DNA of 64,000 bases from Ascarosepion bandense (GCA_037127315.1 JBBBDQ010000399.1:742501-806500), one strand, 5' to 3'; positions 20,333-31,704 are shown, numbered from the stretch's first letter. Made by a program: numbers and translations. The notes: generated by a model not told the origin, from the letters alone.

Positions 20333-20915
20333 TCAGTTGAACAATGCTGCCACAATACATGCTTTCGGTTCATTTTTGGTGTTATTAGAAGTTTTCTTGG
20401 TCTTTTGCTCAACTATGCCGTACACATAATGACCAAGACTTGGGGAGTTAGGTGATGAGGTCGCAAAAATTGTCTGACAGGCATGAATGCACTCTCCTGT
20501 TTGCGCGACACTTTGTAGAGTCATGTTGACAGGCACAGGGTCTTCCAGCAGGCAGTCTTTGGACCATGGACAGCGCTACTTCCTCAATGCACTTGACTTA
20601 GACCTCCATCCACACTAACAAATTCGGCGGTTCTTTTCTTATTAGAACAATTAGATGAAAATGTCCGTGCTGCTGTACGATCGTATTCACCATTAGATTC
20701 ATCCAACTTTTTCCAAATCCTTTGCATTTTTTTCCCAGAGTGACAACAAAACACTCTGAAATGTTCATAATTGACTTTCTGCCTCGAATGCCAAGTAGTA
20801 CAGCATGCTTTTTCCAAAATATGCTGTGCAGCCGAGAAAAAAAAAACCATAAACAAACAATGCGCATGCGCAAAATAAAAAAAAAGTAAAAAAAAAATTT
20901 ACCCTTCGCATCCAC
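20333..20915 (-). other. Unrecognised coding-like remnant
   Basis: Minus-strand frames of 105, 90 and 67 residues overlap or follow one another here, and base composition is richer in G+C than the flanks. Cysteine and histidine residues occur (ACCTTWHSRQK, FRVFCCHSGKK, GECIHACQTI) but no spacing fits a zinc finger I know. It could be an old transposon or a pseudogene fragment; I cannot assign it. Confidence 0.3.
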
Positions 20916-20949
20916 TGTGTGTATGGGTGCGATTTTTAAATTGTCGGTA

Positions 20950-21000
20950 CTCTCTCTCTTTCTCTCTCTCTCTCTCTATATATATATATACACACACACA
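20950..21000. repeat. (CT)n(AT)n(AC)n compound microsatellite
   Basis: Three short dinucleotide tracts in succession. Confidence 0.85.
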
Positions 21001-21118
21001 AATGTAAAAGAATGAAGCATAAAGTTGCAACTTTCAGAACATTAATTTAAAACAGGACTTAATATAATAGTAGAACAATGAATATTTATTCTTCAACATT
21101 TACATTAAATCATGTACT

Positions 21119-21178
21119 TAGCTACTACAAAATTGTATATTTTGTTTCGACATTGAGATAAAACCAATATCTCATCAA
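21119..21178 (-). ncRNA. Hammerhead-like ribozyme with long helices II and III
   Basis: Minus strand: core TTGATGA (21178-21172, first base C to T), helix II GATATTG (21171-21165) with CAATGTC (21155-21149), GAAA (21148-21145), helix III CAAAAT with ATTTTG around ATACA (21144-21128), cut site TA (21127-21126). Only one core base deviates from consensus. Helix I is weak. A sister motif faces it at 21180-21229 on the plus strand. Confidence 0.65.
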
Positions 21179-21179
21179 A

Positions 21180-21229
21180 CCGATGAGACATTGTTTTTTC
21201 GATGTCAAAACAAAATGTACAATTTTATA
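21180..21229 (+). ncRNA. Hammerhead-like ribozyme, degenerate
   Basis: Core CCGATGA (21180-21186), helix II GACATTG (21187-21193) with CGATGTC (21200-21206), AAAA in place of GAAA (21207-21210), helix III CAAAAT/ATTTTA (21211-21227), then TA. Two core positions are altered. It lies head to head with the minus-strand copy, so the pair also forms an imperfect palindrome. Confidence 0.6.
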
Positions 21230-21257
21230 GTAGTTACAGGCTGTAATGTAAAAACTG

Positions 21258-21262
<5 letters not shown>

Positions 21263-21318
<56 letters not shown>
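21263..21318. repeat. (TA)n microsatellite
   Basis: About 27 TA units. Confidence 0.9.
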
Positions 21319-21320
<2 letters not shown>

Positions 21321-21329
21321 ACCACAACC

Positions 21330-22028
21330 TCGTATACGTAGTTATCTGATGTAAATTAATGAGAAAAAATGTTAATTTTATACAAATATCTCCTAACAAA
21401 ATCTCCTTTCTCGTCTTCTGATTTAACCACACATATTGCTATGAATTATTTATACAAAGATTTTTCAATGAAAATTGTAGATCCAAATTCCTCTACTCAC
21501 TTTGACAGCTCACCAAACTATTGATTTACCCCCGTGTATGAACACACAGATGAAGTGGTGCTGGAAGTCTCTCAAACTGACTCATTTTCAAAAGTTTGAC
21601 CAATGATTAAACATTGATCTTTTCCTTTTTTTTTTTTTTTTGCGGTGCTGGTGGTGGGGTGGCGTTAGTTGTTAGTGATGCTGTAGACAACGCTCCTTCC
21701 TTGAGCTAAGAATTTTTTATTCTCCCATATTTATCACATGTTTCCAATATTCTACACAAAAGACACACAAAAACGCACACGAGTGTGGTGAAAATCTACA
21801 ACCATTAAGAACTGCCCAAAAAGAACGTAGCGAGTTGACGAAAGCCTTGAGCGTGAAATTATGTAAAAAGAACAATTTGTAAGTCATCGATAATTATATT
21901 ACAACTCATCGTGATCGAGGGTTTTATATAATTGACTCTGTTCAAAAGTCTGGATCATGCGCCATCTCCCAGCAAAGTCTCGTTTATCATAATTACATTA
22001 TTATTACATGTGGGTTCTCTGGGTATTG

Positions 22029-22091
<63 letters not shown>

Positions 22092-22576
22092 GGAATGCTT
22101 GTCTCTAAGTAGCATTCCAAATCCATGCTTTTAAACAGGCAAGAACACAGACCATTGTCGCCCTTTGGAAATTATTTATTTGACAGCAACTCAGGTAAGA
22201 AAAATATCTTCAAAAAATTGAAATTTGGAAATGATTTTCAATCTGCTATAATTTATTTATATTTTATTTAATGTTTATTTATCGATAGTTTTTGGAATAC
22301 AATTTCTCAATCCGGTTAAATAAATATCTTTCTAATGTAACCGAACGCCCTAAAAATTATTATTACATCTGGGTTCTCTGTGTGGTGAACAATATAAATA
22401 TATTTGAGCAATATTAGGACAACAATAGTTCGTGCACCTTAGAAGACGTGTGTGGCTGATTATATATATAGTTTGCTAAAAAACAGAATATCTACTCAAA
22501 TACGGGTATCGATTAAAAATGATGTTCAAACAAATGTCTGTTGTTAAAACCATTTAGTTAATATTCGGGATTTTTG

Positions 22577-22600
<24 letters not shown>
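21330..22600. other. Spacer with a diverged direct duplication and (TA)n
   Basis: ATTATTACATGTGGGTTCTC (22002) recurs as ATTATTACATCTGGGTTCTC (22358). A 55-bp (TA)n tract lies at 22031-22086 and a T run at 21625-21641. ATCGATTAAAA and TGTTCAAAC-type words repeat at 22507 and 22647. No gene recognised. Confidence 0.55.
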
Positions 22601-22610
<10 letters not shown>

Positions 22611-22633
22611 ACATATATATATATATATATATA
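22579..22633. repeat. (CA)n(TA)n microsatellite
   Basis: About 14 CA units and 10 TA units. Confidence 0.9.
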
Positions 22634-22699
22634 AAATGCGAATATCGATTAAAAGTAATGTTCAAACTAATAAATTAAATATGTTGATTGTGAATTCCT

Positions 22700-23136
22700 T
22701 TTCGTTAATCTTTGAGAAAATCAGATTTGTTATTTTTTATAATTTATGAGATTGAGGTTGTAGCCCAACAGAAGAAAGAAACTACGAATTTAGGTACCTC
22801 CACTCAATTGCAAAAAAAAAAGCATATCTTGATGTTAAAAGGGCTCAATCTTAATAAAGACAAAGTCTTATCATCAAAATATTTATGCTATTATTGAGAG
22901 GAAAGATCAAATTTTGTTGTTATTATGTTTAAAAACTTTTTAAAAAACTTTCTAACACGTTTGAAATTTTCATTATAATTTTATTTTTTTTGTTTTCCGT
23001 CAGCGATTCACGCCATGTTTAGGTAAGTCGACTATAAAGAAAATGGAATCGGTATAGTAAATGGATTATGGGGCTAGTAAATGTCCTCTCGCTCTCGATC
23101 GTCGATTGAGTGGATTCTTTTTCAAATCTCAAAGGC

Positions 23137-23209
<73 letters not shown>

Positions 23210-23665
23210 TACGGCCTTTCGAAAATGCAAAAAATGGTTAGAACTGTCATCTACTACGCTTGATATGTATGTCAATGTTGTACTGACAAAATCTCTGGTT
23301 AGATGGCTTGCTTATTTCCTACAACAGTCGTCGTTTTATGTTAACGGAACAAAAAAATATTTATATTATCAGTTTTCAGTTATCATAAATTCTTCTGCTC
23401 TTTATCTTAATATTCATCACGATGAAAGGATTACATCAAGAAAAAAAAGTTTTAAGAAAAGCAAAGAAAAATTATTTCATCAATCTTTTTCTGTCGACTT
23501 ATAAATTTCATTTTGAAAATCAACAGAATGAAGTATCGATAACAGTTTTGTCACAAAGCCAAAGAATGAGCAAGAGGAACCACTGTAGCCATTAACTTTG
23601 ATAACGGTTACACGATAAATACCGAAGAAAAGCTACGTGAAAATTTTGCGTTCAAGTCTGACTAA
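22700..23665. other. AT-rich region with short frames, no gene recognised
   Basis: Frames of 61-147 residues exist, but the longest crosses a (TA)n(TG)n tract (23137-23208). Its C-terminal half (FRKCKKWLELSSTTLDMYVN onward) shows no family I know. Confidence 0.5.
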
Positions 23666-23667
23666 CA

Positions 23668-25594
23668 AATGCGATTTCATGACACAGTAGAGCGATCAAC
23701 TGCAATTTCGAGTCACAATAGGGCCAGCCACTGCAATTTCCTGTGACAGCAGGACCATCAACAACAAATTAATGTCATAGTAGTGCAATCAAGTACGATT
23801 TCATGTAACGGAAGGCTCATTAAATGCGATTTCGTGTCAAAATAGGACTATCTTCTGCGAATGTCTTTTAAATTAGTGCCTCTACTGCGATTTCGTCTCA
23901 CAGCAGGGTAATCAATTGCGATTTTGTATTACATTAGGGCCATCAACAGCGATTTGGTGTCACAGTAAGGCCATCAACTGCAATTTCGTGTGACAGTAGG
24001 GCCATCAACAGTAATTTTGTGTCGCAGTAGGGCCATCAACAGCGATTTCGCGTCAAAGTAAGGTCATCAATTGCGATTTTGTATCAAAGTAGGGTCATCA
24101 ACTGCAATTTCGTGTCACAAAAGGGCCATCAACAGTAATTTCGTGTCACAATAGTGCAATCAACTGCAATTTCATGTAACACTATGGCCATCAGCTGCGA
24201 TTTCGTCTCGTAGTAGGGCATTCAGTCGTGATTTCTTGTTAAAGTAGTGTCATCAACTGCAATTTCGGGTCAAATTAGGGCCATCAACTGCGATTTTGTG
24301 TCAAATAGGGCCATCAAATGCAATTTCTTGTCACATCAGGGCCATCTACAGCCATTTCGATTTTAAATTGTGTCCATAAACTGCAGTTTCGTGTCATAGT
24401 AGGGCCATCAATTGCGATTTCCTGTCACAGTAGGGCTATCAACTCCGATTTCATGTCAAGGTAGGGCTATCAGTTACGATTCCGTGTCAAATAGAGCCAT
24501 CAAATGCGATTTCGTGTCATAATAGGGCCATCAATTGCGATTTCGTGTCATAGTATGGCCATCGACTGCAATTTCGTTTCAAAGTAGGGCAATCAACAGG
24601 TATTTCGTGTCAAAATAGGGCCATCAACTGCGATTTCGATTCAAAGTAGTGTCAGCAGCGATTTCATGTAAATTGTGGCAATCAACTGCGATTTGGTGTA
24701 AAAGTGGGGCCATCATCTACGGTTTTTATGTTACAATAGTGCCGTTAACTTCGATTTCGGGTCAAGACAGGGGCATCAACTGCATTTTCTTGTAACAGTA
24801 GCACAATCATCTGCGACATCTTGTCACAGTAAGGCTATCAACTCCGATTTCGTATCACATTATAGCCATTAACTGAGGTTTCCTGTCAAAGTAGGGCCAT
24901 CAACAGCGATTTCATGTCTAATTTTGTGTCAAATTAGAGCCTGCTACTGCGATTTTGTGTCACGGTAGGGGCATCAACTGCGATTTCGTTTCACATTAGG
25001 GCCACCAACTGAGATTTCGTGTCAAAATAGTGCCATCAACTGCTATTTCGTGTCAGAGTAGGGCCATCAACTGTGATTTCGTGTCAAAGTAGTGCCATCA
25101 ACTTTGATTTTGTGTCAAAGTAGGGCTATCAAATGCGGTTCGTGTCAAGGTAGGACAATTAACTGCGATGTCATGTCCCAGTAGGAAAACCAAATGCGAT
25201 TTCATGTCCCATTAAGGCCATCTACTGCGATTTTGTGTCAAAGTAGTACAATCTACTGCGAATTCCTTTTTAAAGTAGGGTCATTAACTGCGATTCCGTG
25301 TCACAGTAGGGCCATCAACAGCGATTTCGGTTAAAAAGGAGCCATCAAATGCGATTTCGTGTCAAAATAGGGCCATCAAATACGATTTTCTTTTCAAAGT
25401 AAGGCCATCAACTGCGATTTCGTGTCAAATTAGGGCCATCATCTGCGCTTTCAGTAGGGGTATTGACTGCGATTTCTTGTTACAGTAGAGACATCAACTC
25501 CGATTTCATGTCAAATTATGGTTATCAACTCAGATTTCATGTTACAGTAGGGCAATCAAGTGCGATTTCATCTCACAGTAGCTCCATCAACTTT
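23668..25594 (+). repeat. 31-bp minisatellite, about 60 copies
   Basis: A degenerate 31-base unit with the words GGGCCATCAACTGCGATTTC and GTGTCAAAGTA runs for 1.9 kb. Monomers differ by substitutions and by single-base indels; GCGATTT and CCATCAA are the most constant words. Because 31 is not a multiple of 3, a protein repeat is excluded. The edges fade into unrelated AT-rich sequence. No other copy is seen in the window. Confidence 0.9.
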
Positions 25595-25599
25595 TGCTG

Positions 25600-26100
25600 C
25601 AAGTTTTAGATATTTTCTTCATCTAAGAAGCTATACAATAAAATTTTGCTGTAATTTCTACAATGACTTATTTCTTATTGTACAAATGGACAATTTTCGA
25701 TTACATATTAAATTTACGCAGTTTCGCAAAACCTAGCGTTGAATTTTTACATCGAATGTCTAGAAATCCTATATGATTTACTAGAATAAAGTTCTCAATA
25801 AGTCGTCTAATGACGAAACTAATTTGCAACCCTACTTCATCACATATTTATCTCCAGCGCCGTTCTGACCTTCCTTATCAGACGATAAAAGCAAAACTGA
25901 AGTCTTTTGCGCATGAGACGAAATAGCGCGGAGATAAAAGATTATTGGAGGCATGCCAATGATTTCGTTCGGCTTTACGTCAAACGTGGCTATCACGAGC
26001 CGCGGCTGAATTGCCAATGAAATAGCTAAAAATAAAAACTACAATAATTTTACCCCAAATCGAAACACCGAAAAAACAGAATTGAAATTCTACACGAATC
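25600..26100. other. Spacer without recognised features
   Basis: A short minus-strand frame (25832-26017) is the only open stretch; it has no recognised motif. Confidence 0.5.
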
Positions 26101-26103
26101 ACA

Positions 26104-26392
26104 TTAGCAATTAATTGGTACCGAAATTTTGCTGGTATTTCGAAAGTATTAAATAACTATGAAAATATTTCCCCAAAATATTCGCTTTTTACGGAAATTT
26201 TTCTCAATCTACATATCGTGTCATTGAAACGAAACAAAATCATCCGGCAAAATTGAACGAATGCAAACGATCACAGAACATTAGCAATTAATTGGTACCG
26301 AAATTTTGCTGGTATTTCGAAAGTATTAAATATCTATGAACATGTTTCCCCAAAATATCCGCCTTTTAAGGAAATTTTTGCAACTTCTTCTT
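26104..26392 (+). repeat. 177-bp tandem repeat, left part
   Basis: ATTAGCAATTAATTGGTACC occurs at 26103 and 26280, with the intervening words ATTTCGAAAGTATTAAATA and CATATCGTGTCATTGAAACG. The same unit continues after 28405 on the other side of the inserted LINE. Confidence 0.8.
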
Positions 26393-27061
26393 CTATGTGC
26401 CCTGTCCCTTAAGGACGTTGGCGATCATGGCTTTCCATGTTTCCCTATCCTTCATGGCTCTGAGCATGCCTTCTCCTGTTACACCATGGAACCATCGCTT
26501 CGTCATCCACCTGATTAGATCCTTCAAATATGTTATCCGTTGCTTTCCCCTGTCTCTTCTTCCCTCTATCTGGCCTGTTAGTATCAGGTTCTCCAAGCCA
26601 TCCTTCCTCATTGCATGTCCCAGGAACTTCAGCTGTCTCTTCATAATGCTCAGTATTAATTTCCTTTTTGTTTCCATCATTTCTAAGACCTCATCATTGC
26701 TCACATGCTCAATCCATGATATTCGCAGCATCCTTCTGTAGAACCACATTTCAGTTACTTCAAGTTTTTCCTTCATCTTTGATGATATTGTCCAGCATTC
26801 AGTGCCATATTGAAGAACTGACATCACGTAGCAATCTAGTACTCTCTTCCTAGTTTCTAGCGAAATTGTCCTGTTTCTTAATACCGGACTCAACTTCTGG
26901 AATGCTTCCTTCGCCATGCCAATTCGCCTTCGGATCTCTGTGTCACACTTCCCGTCTTCTGTTATAACACTTTCCAGGTATTTAAATTTTTGTACCTGCT
27001 TGATTCTAGGATACCTGACCTTAACTTGGGATATTAGTTTGCCCTTTTTACTGATGACCAT
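26393..27061 (-). pseudogene. RTE-like ORF2, C-terminal domain
   Basis: A 222-residue open frame containing KFKYLESVITEDGKCDTEIR, AKEAFQKLSPVLRNRTISLE, QYGTECWTISSKMKEKLEV, FYRRMLRISWIEHVSNDEVL and RKLILSIMKRQLKFLGHAMR, ending MIANVLKGQGT. This segment follows the RT palm in RTE-like proteins; its exact role is uncertain. It is out of frame with the RT palm upstream. Related fragments lie at 985-1402 and 55340-55930. Confidence 0.8.
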
Positions 27062-27071
27062 GAATTTTCTT

Positions 27072-27470
27072 TCAGTTTATTTCTAGTCCTTTCTTGTTAC
27101 TTTCTTCTTCTACCTTCTGTAGGAGGTCTCGTAGTTTCCTTTCTGTGTCTGCTATCAGCAATGTATCACCTGCGTATCTTAGGTTGTTTAAATTGTGGCC
27201 TCCGATTACAAATTCAGGCATAACTTCTAGAGTCCTCAAAATAGTTTTGCTGTAAAAGTTGAACAGATCCGGGGAAAATACACATCTTTGTCTTACGCCC
27301 CTTTCTATCTTTGTATAACTATTCAATTCATTACCTGTCCGTATGAAAGCGTTTTGCTACCAGTAAAGATTCTTGATTACTCTCAAGTCTTTTCCAAATA
27401 TGTCCAGGCTGCCGAGCATCTCCATCAGTTCTTTGTGGCATATTTTGTCAAACGCCTTCGCATAATCAAT
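27072..27470 (-). pseudogene. RTE-like reverse transcriptase palm
   Basis: KAFDKICHKELMEMLG and RGVRQRCVFSPDLFNFYSK correspond to the conserved RT blocks. The catalytic YADD box reads YAGDTLLIAD, so one of the two metal-binding aspartates is replaced by Gly. Stops occur between blocks. Dead copy. Confidence 0.75.
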
Positions 27471-28317
27471 AAAGCACATGTATAAGTCCTTCTTCATTTG
27501 TATTGCCCTATCAGAGAGCATCCTAATCATAAATATGGCGTTCCTTGTTTCTGTGTCTTTAACGAAACCACACTGTTCTTGTTCTATATATAGATTCTAT
27601 GATTCTGTTTCTCGTTCTGTTCATCAGGATTCGGACGATCTGTTTTGTTATATGGCTCATTAAACTGATGGTTCTGTGAAGTTCACACTCGTTTGCTTCT
27701 GGCTGCTTAGGTAATGCTATGAAGATAGACTTGCTGCGATCATCTGGTACAACCCCATTATATAAATTTCATTTATTATTTCAGTAATTTTTTCTATACC
27801 GAATTTTTCCAGGGCTATCAGCAGCTATATGCTTATGCCGTCTGGTCCCGTTGCTTTGTTTCTATTCAGTTTGGCTACTGCAGATTCCACTACAGACATT
27901 AATATTCCCGGCCCGTCCTCATCTTTGCGTATTATTGGTTGCTCTCTTATATCGTGGAAAAGATCTTATATGTATTTTTCCAATCGTTGGATTATTTCCT
28001 CCTTCTCCAAAATTATTGTTCCATCCTTAGATTTTAGACATCCTATTGAAGAGCAGGTTTTTGTTCTGTCAGTTCTTTTATTTCCTTATGCATGTCTGCT
28101 TTATTATTCCTGCTCAATCTCTCTACTTCTGCACATTTGTCATTGAGTCATTCCTCTTTAGCCTGTCTACATTTTCTTCTTATTTCCTTGTGTAGTTCCC
28201 TGTACTCCATTCCATGTCTTGATATTATTTTCTGCCTCCTTTGCATCAGGTTCAGAATCTCTTCAGTCATCCACTCATTTTTCTTTCTGCGCCTAATTTT
28301 CCTTGGGGCAATTTTTT

Positions 28318-28408
28318 AACTACAATATTTAAAACAATTCCCTCACAAATTTGAAGAGAAATATTACGCTATCTGGAAAAGGTGTAAGTTCTGCCGGATC
28401 TGATATAC
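28318..28408 (+). repeat. Short dispersed repeat, copy also at 29494
   Basis: ACTACAATATTTAAAACAAT to TGCCGGATCTGATATAC is repeated at 29499-29580 with few differences. Confidence 0.7.
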
Positions 28409-28655
28409 CTCGTGTCATTGAAACAAAACAAAAACATCAGTTAAAATTGAATGAATACAAACGATCACAGGTCATTAGCAATTAATTGGTACCGAAATTT
28501 TCGTGTTATTTCGAAAGTATTAAATAACTAATTAAATAACATATTTCCCCAGAACATCCGATTTTCCCCGAAATTATTTCCAATCTACATATCGTGTCAC
28601 TGAAACGGAGCAAAAACATCAGTTAAAATTGAATGAATACAAACGATCACAGACA
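28405..28655 (+). repeat. 177-bp tandem repeat, right part
   Basis: Continues the unit seen at 26104-26392: TCATTGAAACAAAACAAAAA, AGCAATTAATTGGTACCG, TTTCGAAAGTATTAAATAAC. About one and a half further copies. Confidence 0.75.
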
Positions 28656-28860
28656 GAAGTCTTTTGTTTTTTTTGTTGTTACCTCGTCACGAAGTTGTTG
28701 TGATCCTGGTGAGGCCAGAAATAATGACACAAAGACAGGATAGTGTTAAACAAATATATTAGAAAAACAGTAATACAAATATATAACAATGAGTGATTAT
28801 TAGCATGACAATTTATTCTGGGTCTCAGAGTTATCTACTGAAATAGATTCCGCTCTCTCT

Positions 28861-28862
<2 letters not shown>

Positions 28863-28904
<42 letters not shown>

Positions 28905-29195
28905 TAATTCTCCAACATTTGGATAATTTTATTAATTTGGTTCAAAGCTTTCGGCTCACATGAGCCATCTTCGGAGATGTCACCAAGACGGTTACACAAT
29001 AACATCCACCATCACCGAGGATTTTATTTTGTGTTGACATAAAACTCTGCTTGGCAACGGCAATAGTTAACAAAAATAACAAACGCAGTTCGCAAATTTG
29101 CAATGCGGTTCTATGACGCCACACCGCGTGATAGCGCAAAATGACAACAAAACCATGTATTCAAATGCAATGTAATATGTTATGGCCATATTTAT
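28863..29195 (-). mobile_element. Penelope-like module, copy 5 (partial)
   Basis: After a (TA)n tract (28863-28902) the sequence TTCTCCAACATTTGGATAAT to AATATGTTATGGCC matches copy 2 from about 14347 to 14635, including the conserved hairpin at 28957-28977. The outer terminal repeat is missing, as is the GIY-YIG domain. Confidence 0.65.
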
Positions 29196-29199
29196 ATAT

Positions 29200-29500
29200 A
29201 TCTTATATCTCTTATTTTTACTCGGTATTTACTAACTCCCCCACTAGGGCGAATGCCAAAGAAGGATGCGACATAAGGTCAATTAAAGTGGGATTTTCGA
29301 GTCCTTAAGCTCAGCCAAAAATATCCCGTAGACCCTGCTCAAGACCGGGTCTTGTACACATACTCTTACTTTGCTTCTACAAAGCAGAACTGCTACTTAT
29401 TTATTGGACAAGTGTATGTATCATATGGGTAAGTCACCATCACAGTTTCCAATAATTGTACAGCAGATACTAGTTGTTTGTTTCGTTTTGTAACCACAAT
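29200..29500. other. Unrecognised spacer, locally GC-richer
   Basis: No frame or repeat; the stretch 29235-29345 has higher G+C than its surroundings but no known motif. Confidence 0.4.
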
Positions 29501-29576
29501 ATTTAAAACAATTCCATTACAAATTTGAAGAGAAATATGTTATCTGGAAAAGGTGTCGTTTCTGCCGGATCTGATA

Positions 29577-29770
29577 TACGCCGCCCAACGTGCCAAATGT
29601 GACTTAATTTATGTGGTTTGCACAACAGAAAAATAAAGGAAAAGATTTATTGATGATAGGTTTAATGTCCTACAAGACCGTGTGACATCAACGATTGCGG
29701 AACATTTTTTTAAAAACGAAGGCAGTTTTAACAAACACGAAAATAGATGCATATGCAAACTGTACATTTC
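29577..29770 (+). pseudogene. Possible GIY-YIG-type fragment
   Basis: Read in one frame with one stop: RAKCDLIYVVCTTEK, then KRFIDDRFNVLQDRVTSTIA and EHFFKNEGSF. The order, a Cys-rich strand, an R-containing helix and an EHF segment, resembles the GIY-YIG region of Penelope- or DIRS-type elements. The YIG residues are not preserved, so this is a weak call. Confidence 0.3.
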
Positions 29771-29789
29771 CCACCCGGGGGAATAAACA

Positions 29790-30790
29790 AAAAAAAAAGG
29801 TGATTTCTTTAAAATTTATACTTTTTGATTAATTCCTCTTAGTAACTAATAAATTAACGGAAAATGTCACAAGAAGAACAATCGCCATTTTATTACGCAC
29901 TTTCATTTCATTCCATTCACGTTGGTTGGGATTCATTCATTTTTGACGCGTTCTTTACAAGTATAATATTTTCTCTCAAGAGAAATGACGTTTCTGCAAG
30001 TGACGTTTCTGTTTTTAGTACTTTTATTTTTGATATCAATTTTTAAACAAAACACAAAGAAAACAGATACACTATAGAAATATTGTCAAACACAGTGCTT
30101 TTTAAAAATTTGTTGTTTTTAAATCACGCTCTTCTCTATTATTAAAAAAATATTGGAAGATTTACGTCAATCATTCTGTATAGCAATAATGAAAATAATA
30201 ATACCTATAAAATATTTGATTCATTAGTCTCTGGTGGAGGCCATCTCTGTCAAAGAGATGTACACATGAGGTCAATTGTATGATATTTATATATTTGAAT
30301 TATAATATCCCTAAAATGCAAGGTTTACAAATAAAATTTCCCCCTCTTTCCCACGACTGCGAGAAACAAAATCTCAGGACCAATATATTATTATTATATA
30401 TACAAGGTAGTGCAAAAATTTGTACTCATAGAAATTTACTATAGAAATATTTTCTTATTTTTAATATAATTTTGACCATTCAAGTATCATATCTGATTTT
30501 ATTTAATATCTTTCAGATTGTTATCCATGGCAGAGAGCTGGCAATTTCAGAAACAGTAGAATTTGTGCTCCCGAGAATATGAAAGGTAACCTAAAAAGTA
30601 TTAAGAAGAAAGATGGTAGAATTCAGTTCGAACACTTATTGTAAAATGTGAATTGCTATATAATTAATTTTCATGTGTAAATCAACTGTTATGTGTAAAC
30701 TGTTAACTGTTATATGACAGCATTCACATTTGTACTTGCTCCGGGTTTCAAGTCAATTTCGTTACTTTAATTTTCATTTATTTAAAAAAA
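29790..30790. other. AT-rich region without recognised features
   Basis: A 60-residue frame at 29864-30046 has no recognisable motif. Repeated SINE or LINE words are not seen. Confidence 0.5.
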
Positions 30791-30816
30791 ATATGTGTTC
30801 GGTTGTTTCAGATATT

Positions 30817-30915
30817 GCTGGCGTTTCTTATGGAAAAAGAGTTACTCATTTTCATTAAAAAGAGTAACTCTTTTTCATTAAAAAGAGTAACTCTTTTTCC
30901 ATAAGAAACGCCAGC
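30817..30915. repeat. Perfect palindrome, 31-bp arms
   Basis: GCTGGCGTTTCTTATGGAAA at 30817 starts a 31-base arm whose exact reverse complement ends at 30915. The interior carries an additional GAGTAACTCTTTTTC segment, itself a repeat of the arm's inner end. It is preceded by TGTGTTCGGTTGTTTCAGAT, a word almost repeated at 31722. Confidence 0.9.
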
Positions 30916-31044
30916 TTAGGGTAAATGTAAATAAGTTTTATTATTCTTTAAACAAACACAAATACAGACATGCATACTTTCCCCTCTTTAATATCGGAAT
31001 TGATGAGGCCTTAACTGCTAAAATGCATTAGCAAATCTTTCTTC

Positions 31045-31145
31045 TCTTTTCCTGATCGCCTTCTGCCTAACGCACTCGAGAAAACTGCTCTCTCTGGAAG
31101 GATTTTTTACTCCTGCTATGCTTTAACCGCTAGGCTACTGAGAAT
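31045..31145 (-). repeat. tRNA-like SINE fragment
   Basis: Minus strand: CAGTAGCCTAGCGGTTAAAG matches a pol III box A and its usual flank in tRNA-derived SINEs. No clear box B. Short and eroded. Confidence 0.45.
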
Positions 31146-31414
31146 TTCACTATTCAAGATCAAAATAACGGTTACATTTCTGTGTCATTAGATGTATTTC
31201 TGATTGATTAGTTGGTGATGTTATTCCCGCCTTCCTGTTTTTTTTTGTTTTTGTTCTCAATTGAGGATTTCTTCATACCATAGACATTGATAATTGTTTC
31301 ATTCTATTAGGTAGGTCTCTGATTTTGAGGGCTGGTATTTTGATTCATGGGGATTTTATAGATAGCTTTTCTATTTTCTATTCGACTCTTAATACTGCTG
31401 TTCTTAATATATAT

Positions 31415-31704
31415 ATATATACTTCCCGCCTGTGGAATTCTCTTCCGCATACATGCTTTCCTGACAGTTACTTTAAATGTAAAGTCAATAGTTATCTCCT
31501 GTCACACTAACTTACATCCTCTCTCTCATGCTTTTTTACATCCACCCCATTCTCATCAGTACTCTCTTCCCTCTCCTACTCTCTTCCAGACACCCCATGC
31601 AACGTTTCACTCTTCATAACATTCCTCCTATGTAACCCCAGTGACGTGACAGTAAAATGCATTGCTTGGGGCGACACGATTAAATATATATATATATATA
31701 TATA
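31415..31704 (+). mobile_element. Jockey/CR1-like LINE, 3' end
   Basis: CTTCCCGCCTGTGGAATTC to the final coding words, then the UTR and the terminal GTAAAATGCATTGCTTGGGG, CACGATTAAATATATA. The 3' end runs directly into (TA)n. 5'-truncated, about 270 bp. Confidence 0.8.

Larger units (their letters stand above)
26393..28330 (-). mobile_element. RTE-like LINE, reverse transcriptase half
   Basis: Minus strand from 28330: linker (WMTEEI-like), the AKLNRNKATGPDGI region (about 27865), a palm segment with FIDYAKAFDKICH (about 27460), ERGVRQRCVFSPDLFNFY (27300), the catalytic YAGDTLLIAD (27180), and the long C-terminal part to LKGQGT just before the 3' end. 5' endonuclease is missing. It sits inside a tandem repeat. 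Confidence 0.8.

Noticed and set aside
23668..25594. Regular array resembling a CRISPR locus
   Set aside because: There are no unique spacers: the unit is a contiguous 31-bp monomer, the context is eukaryotic and no cas genes are present.
30400..30450. ACAAGGTAGTGCAAAAATTT as a mariner-type terminal repeat
   Set aside because: It looks like one end of a mariner-type element, but no inverted partner or transposase remnant is found nearby.
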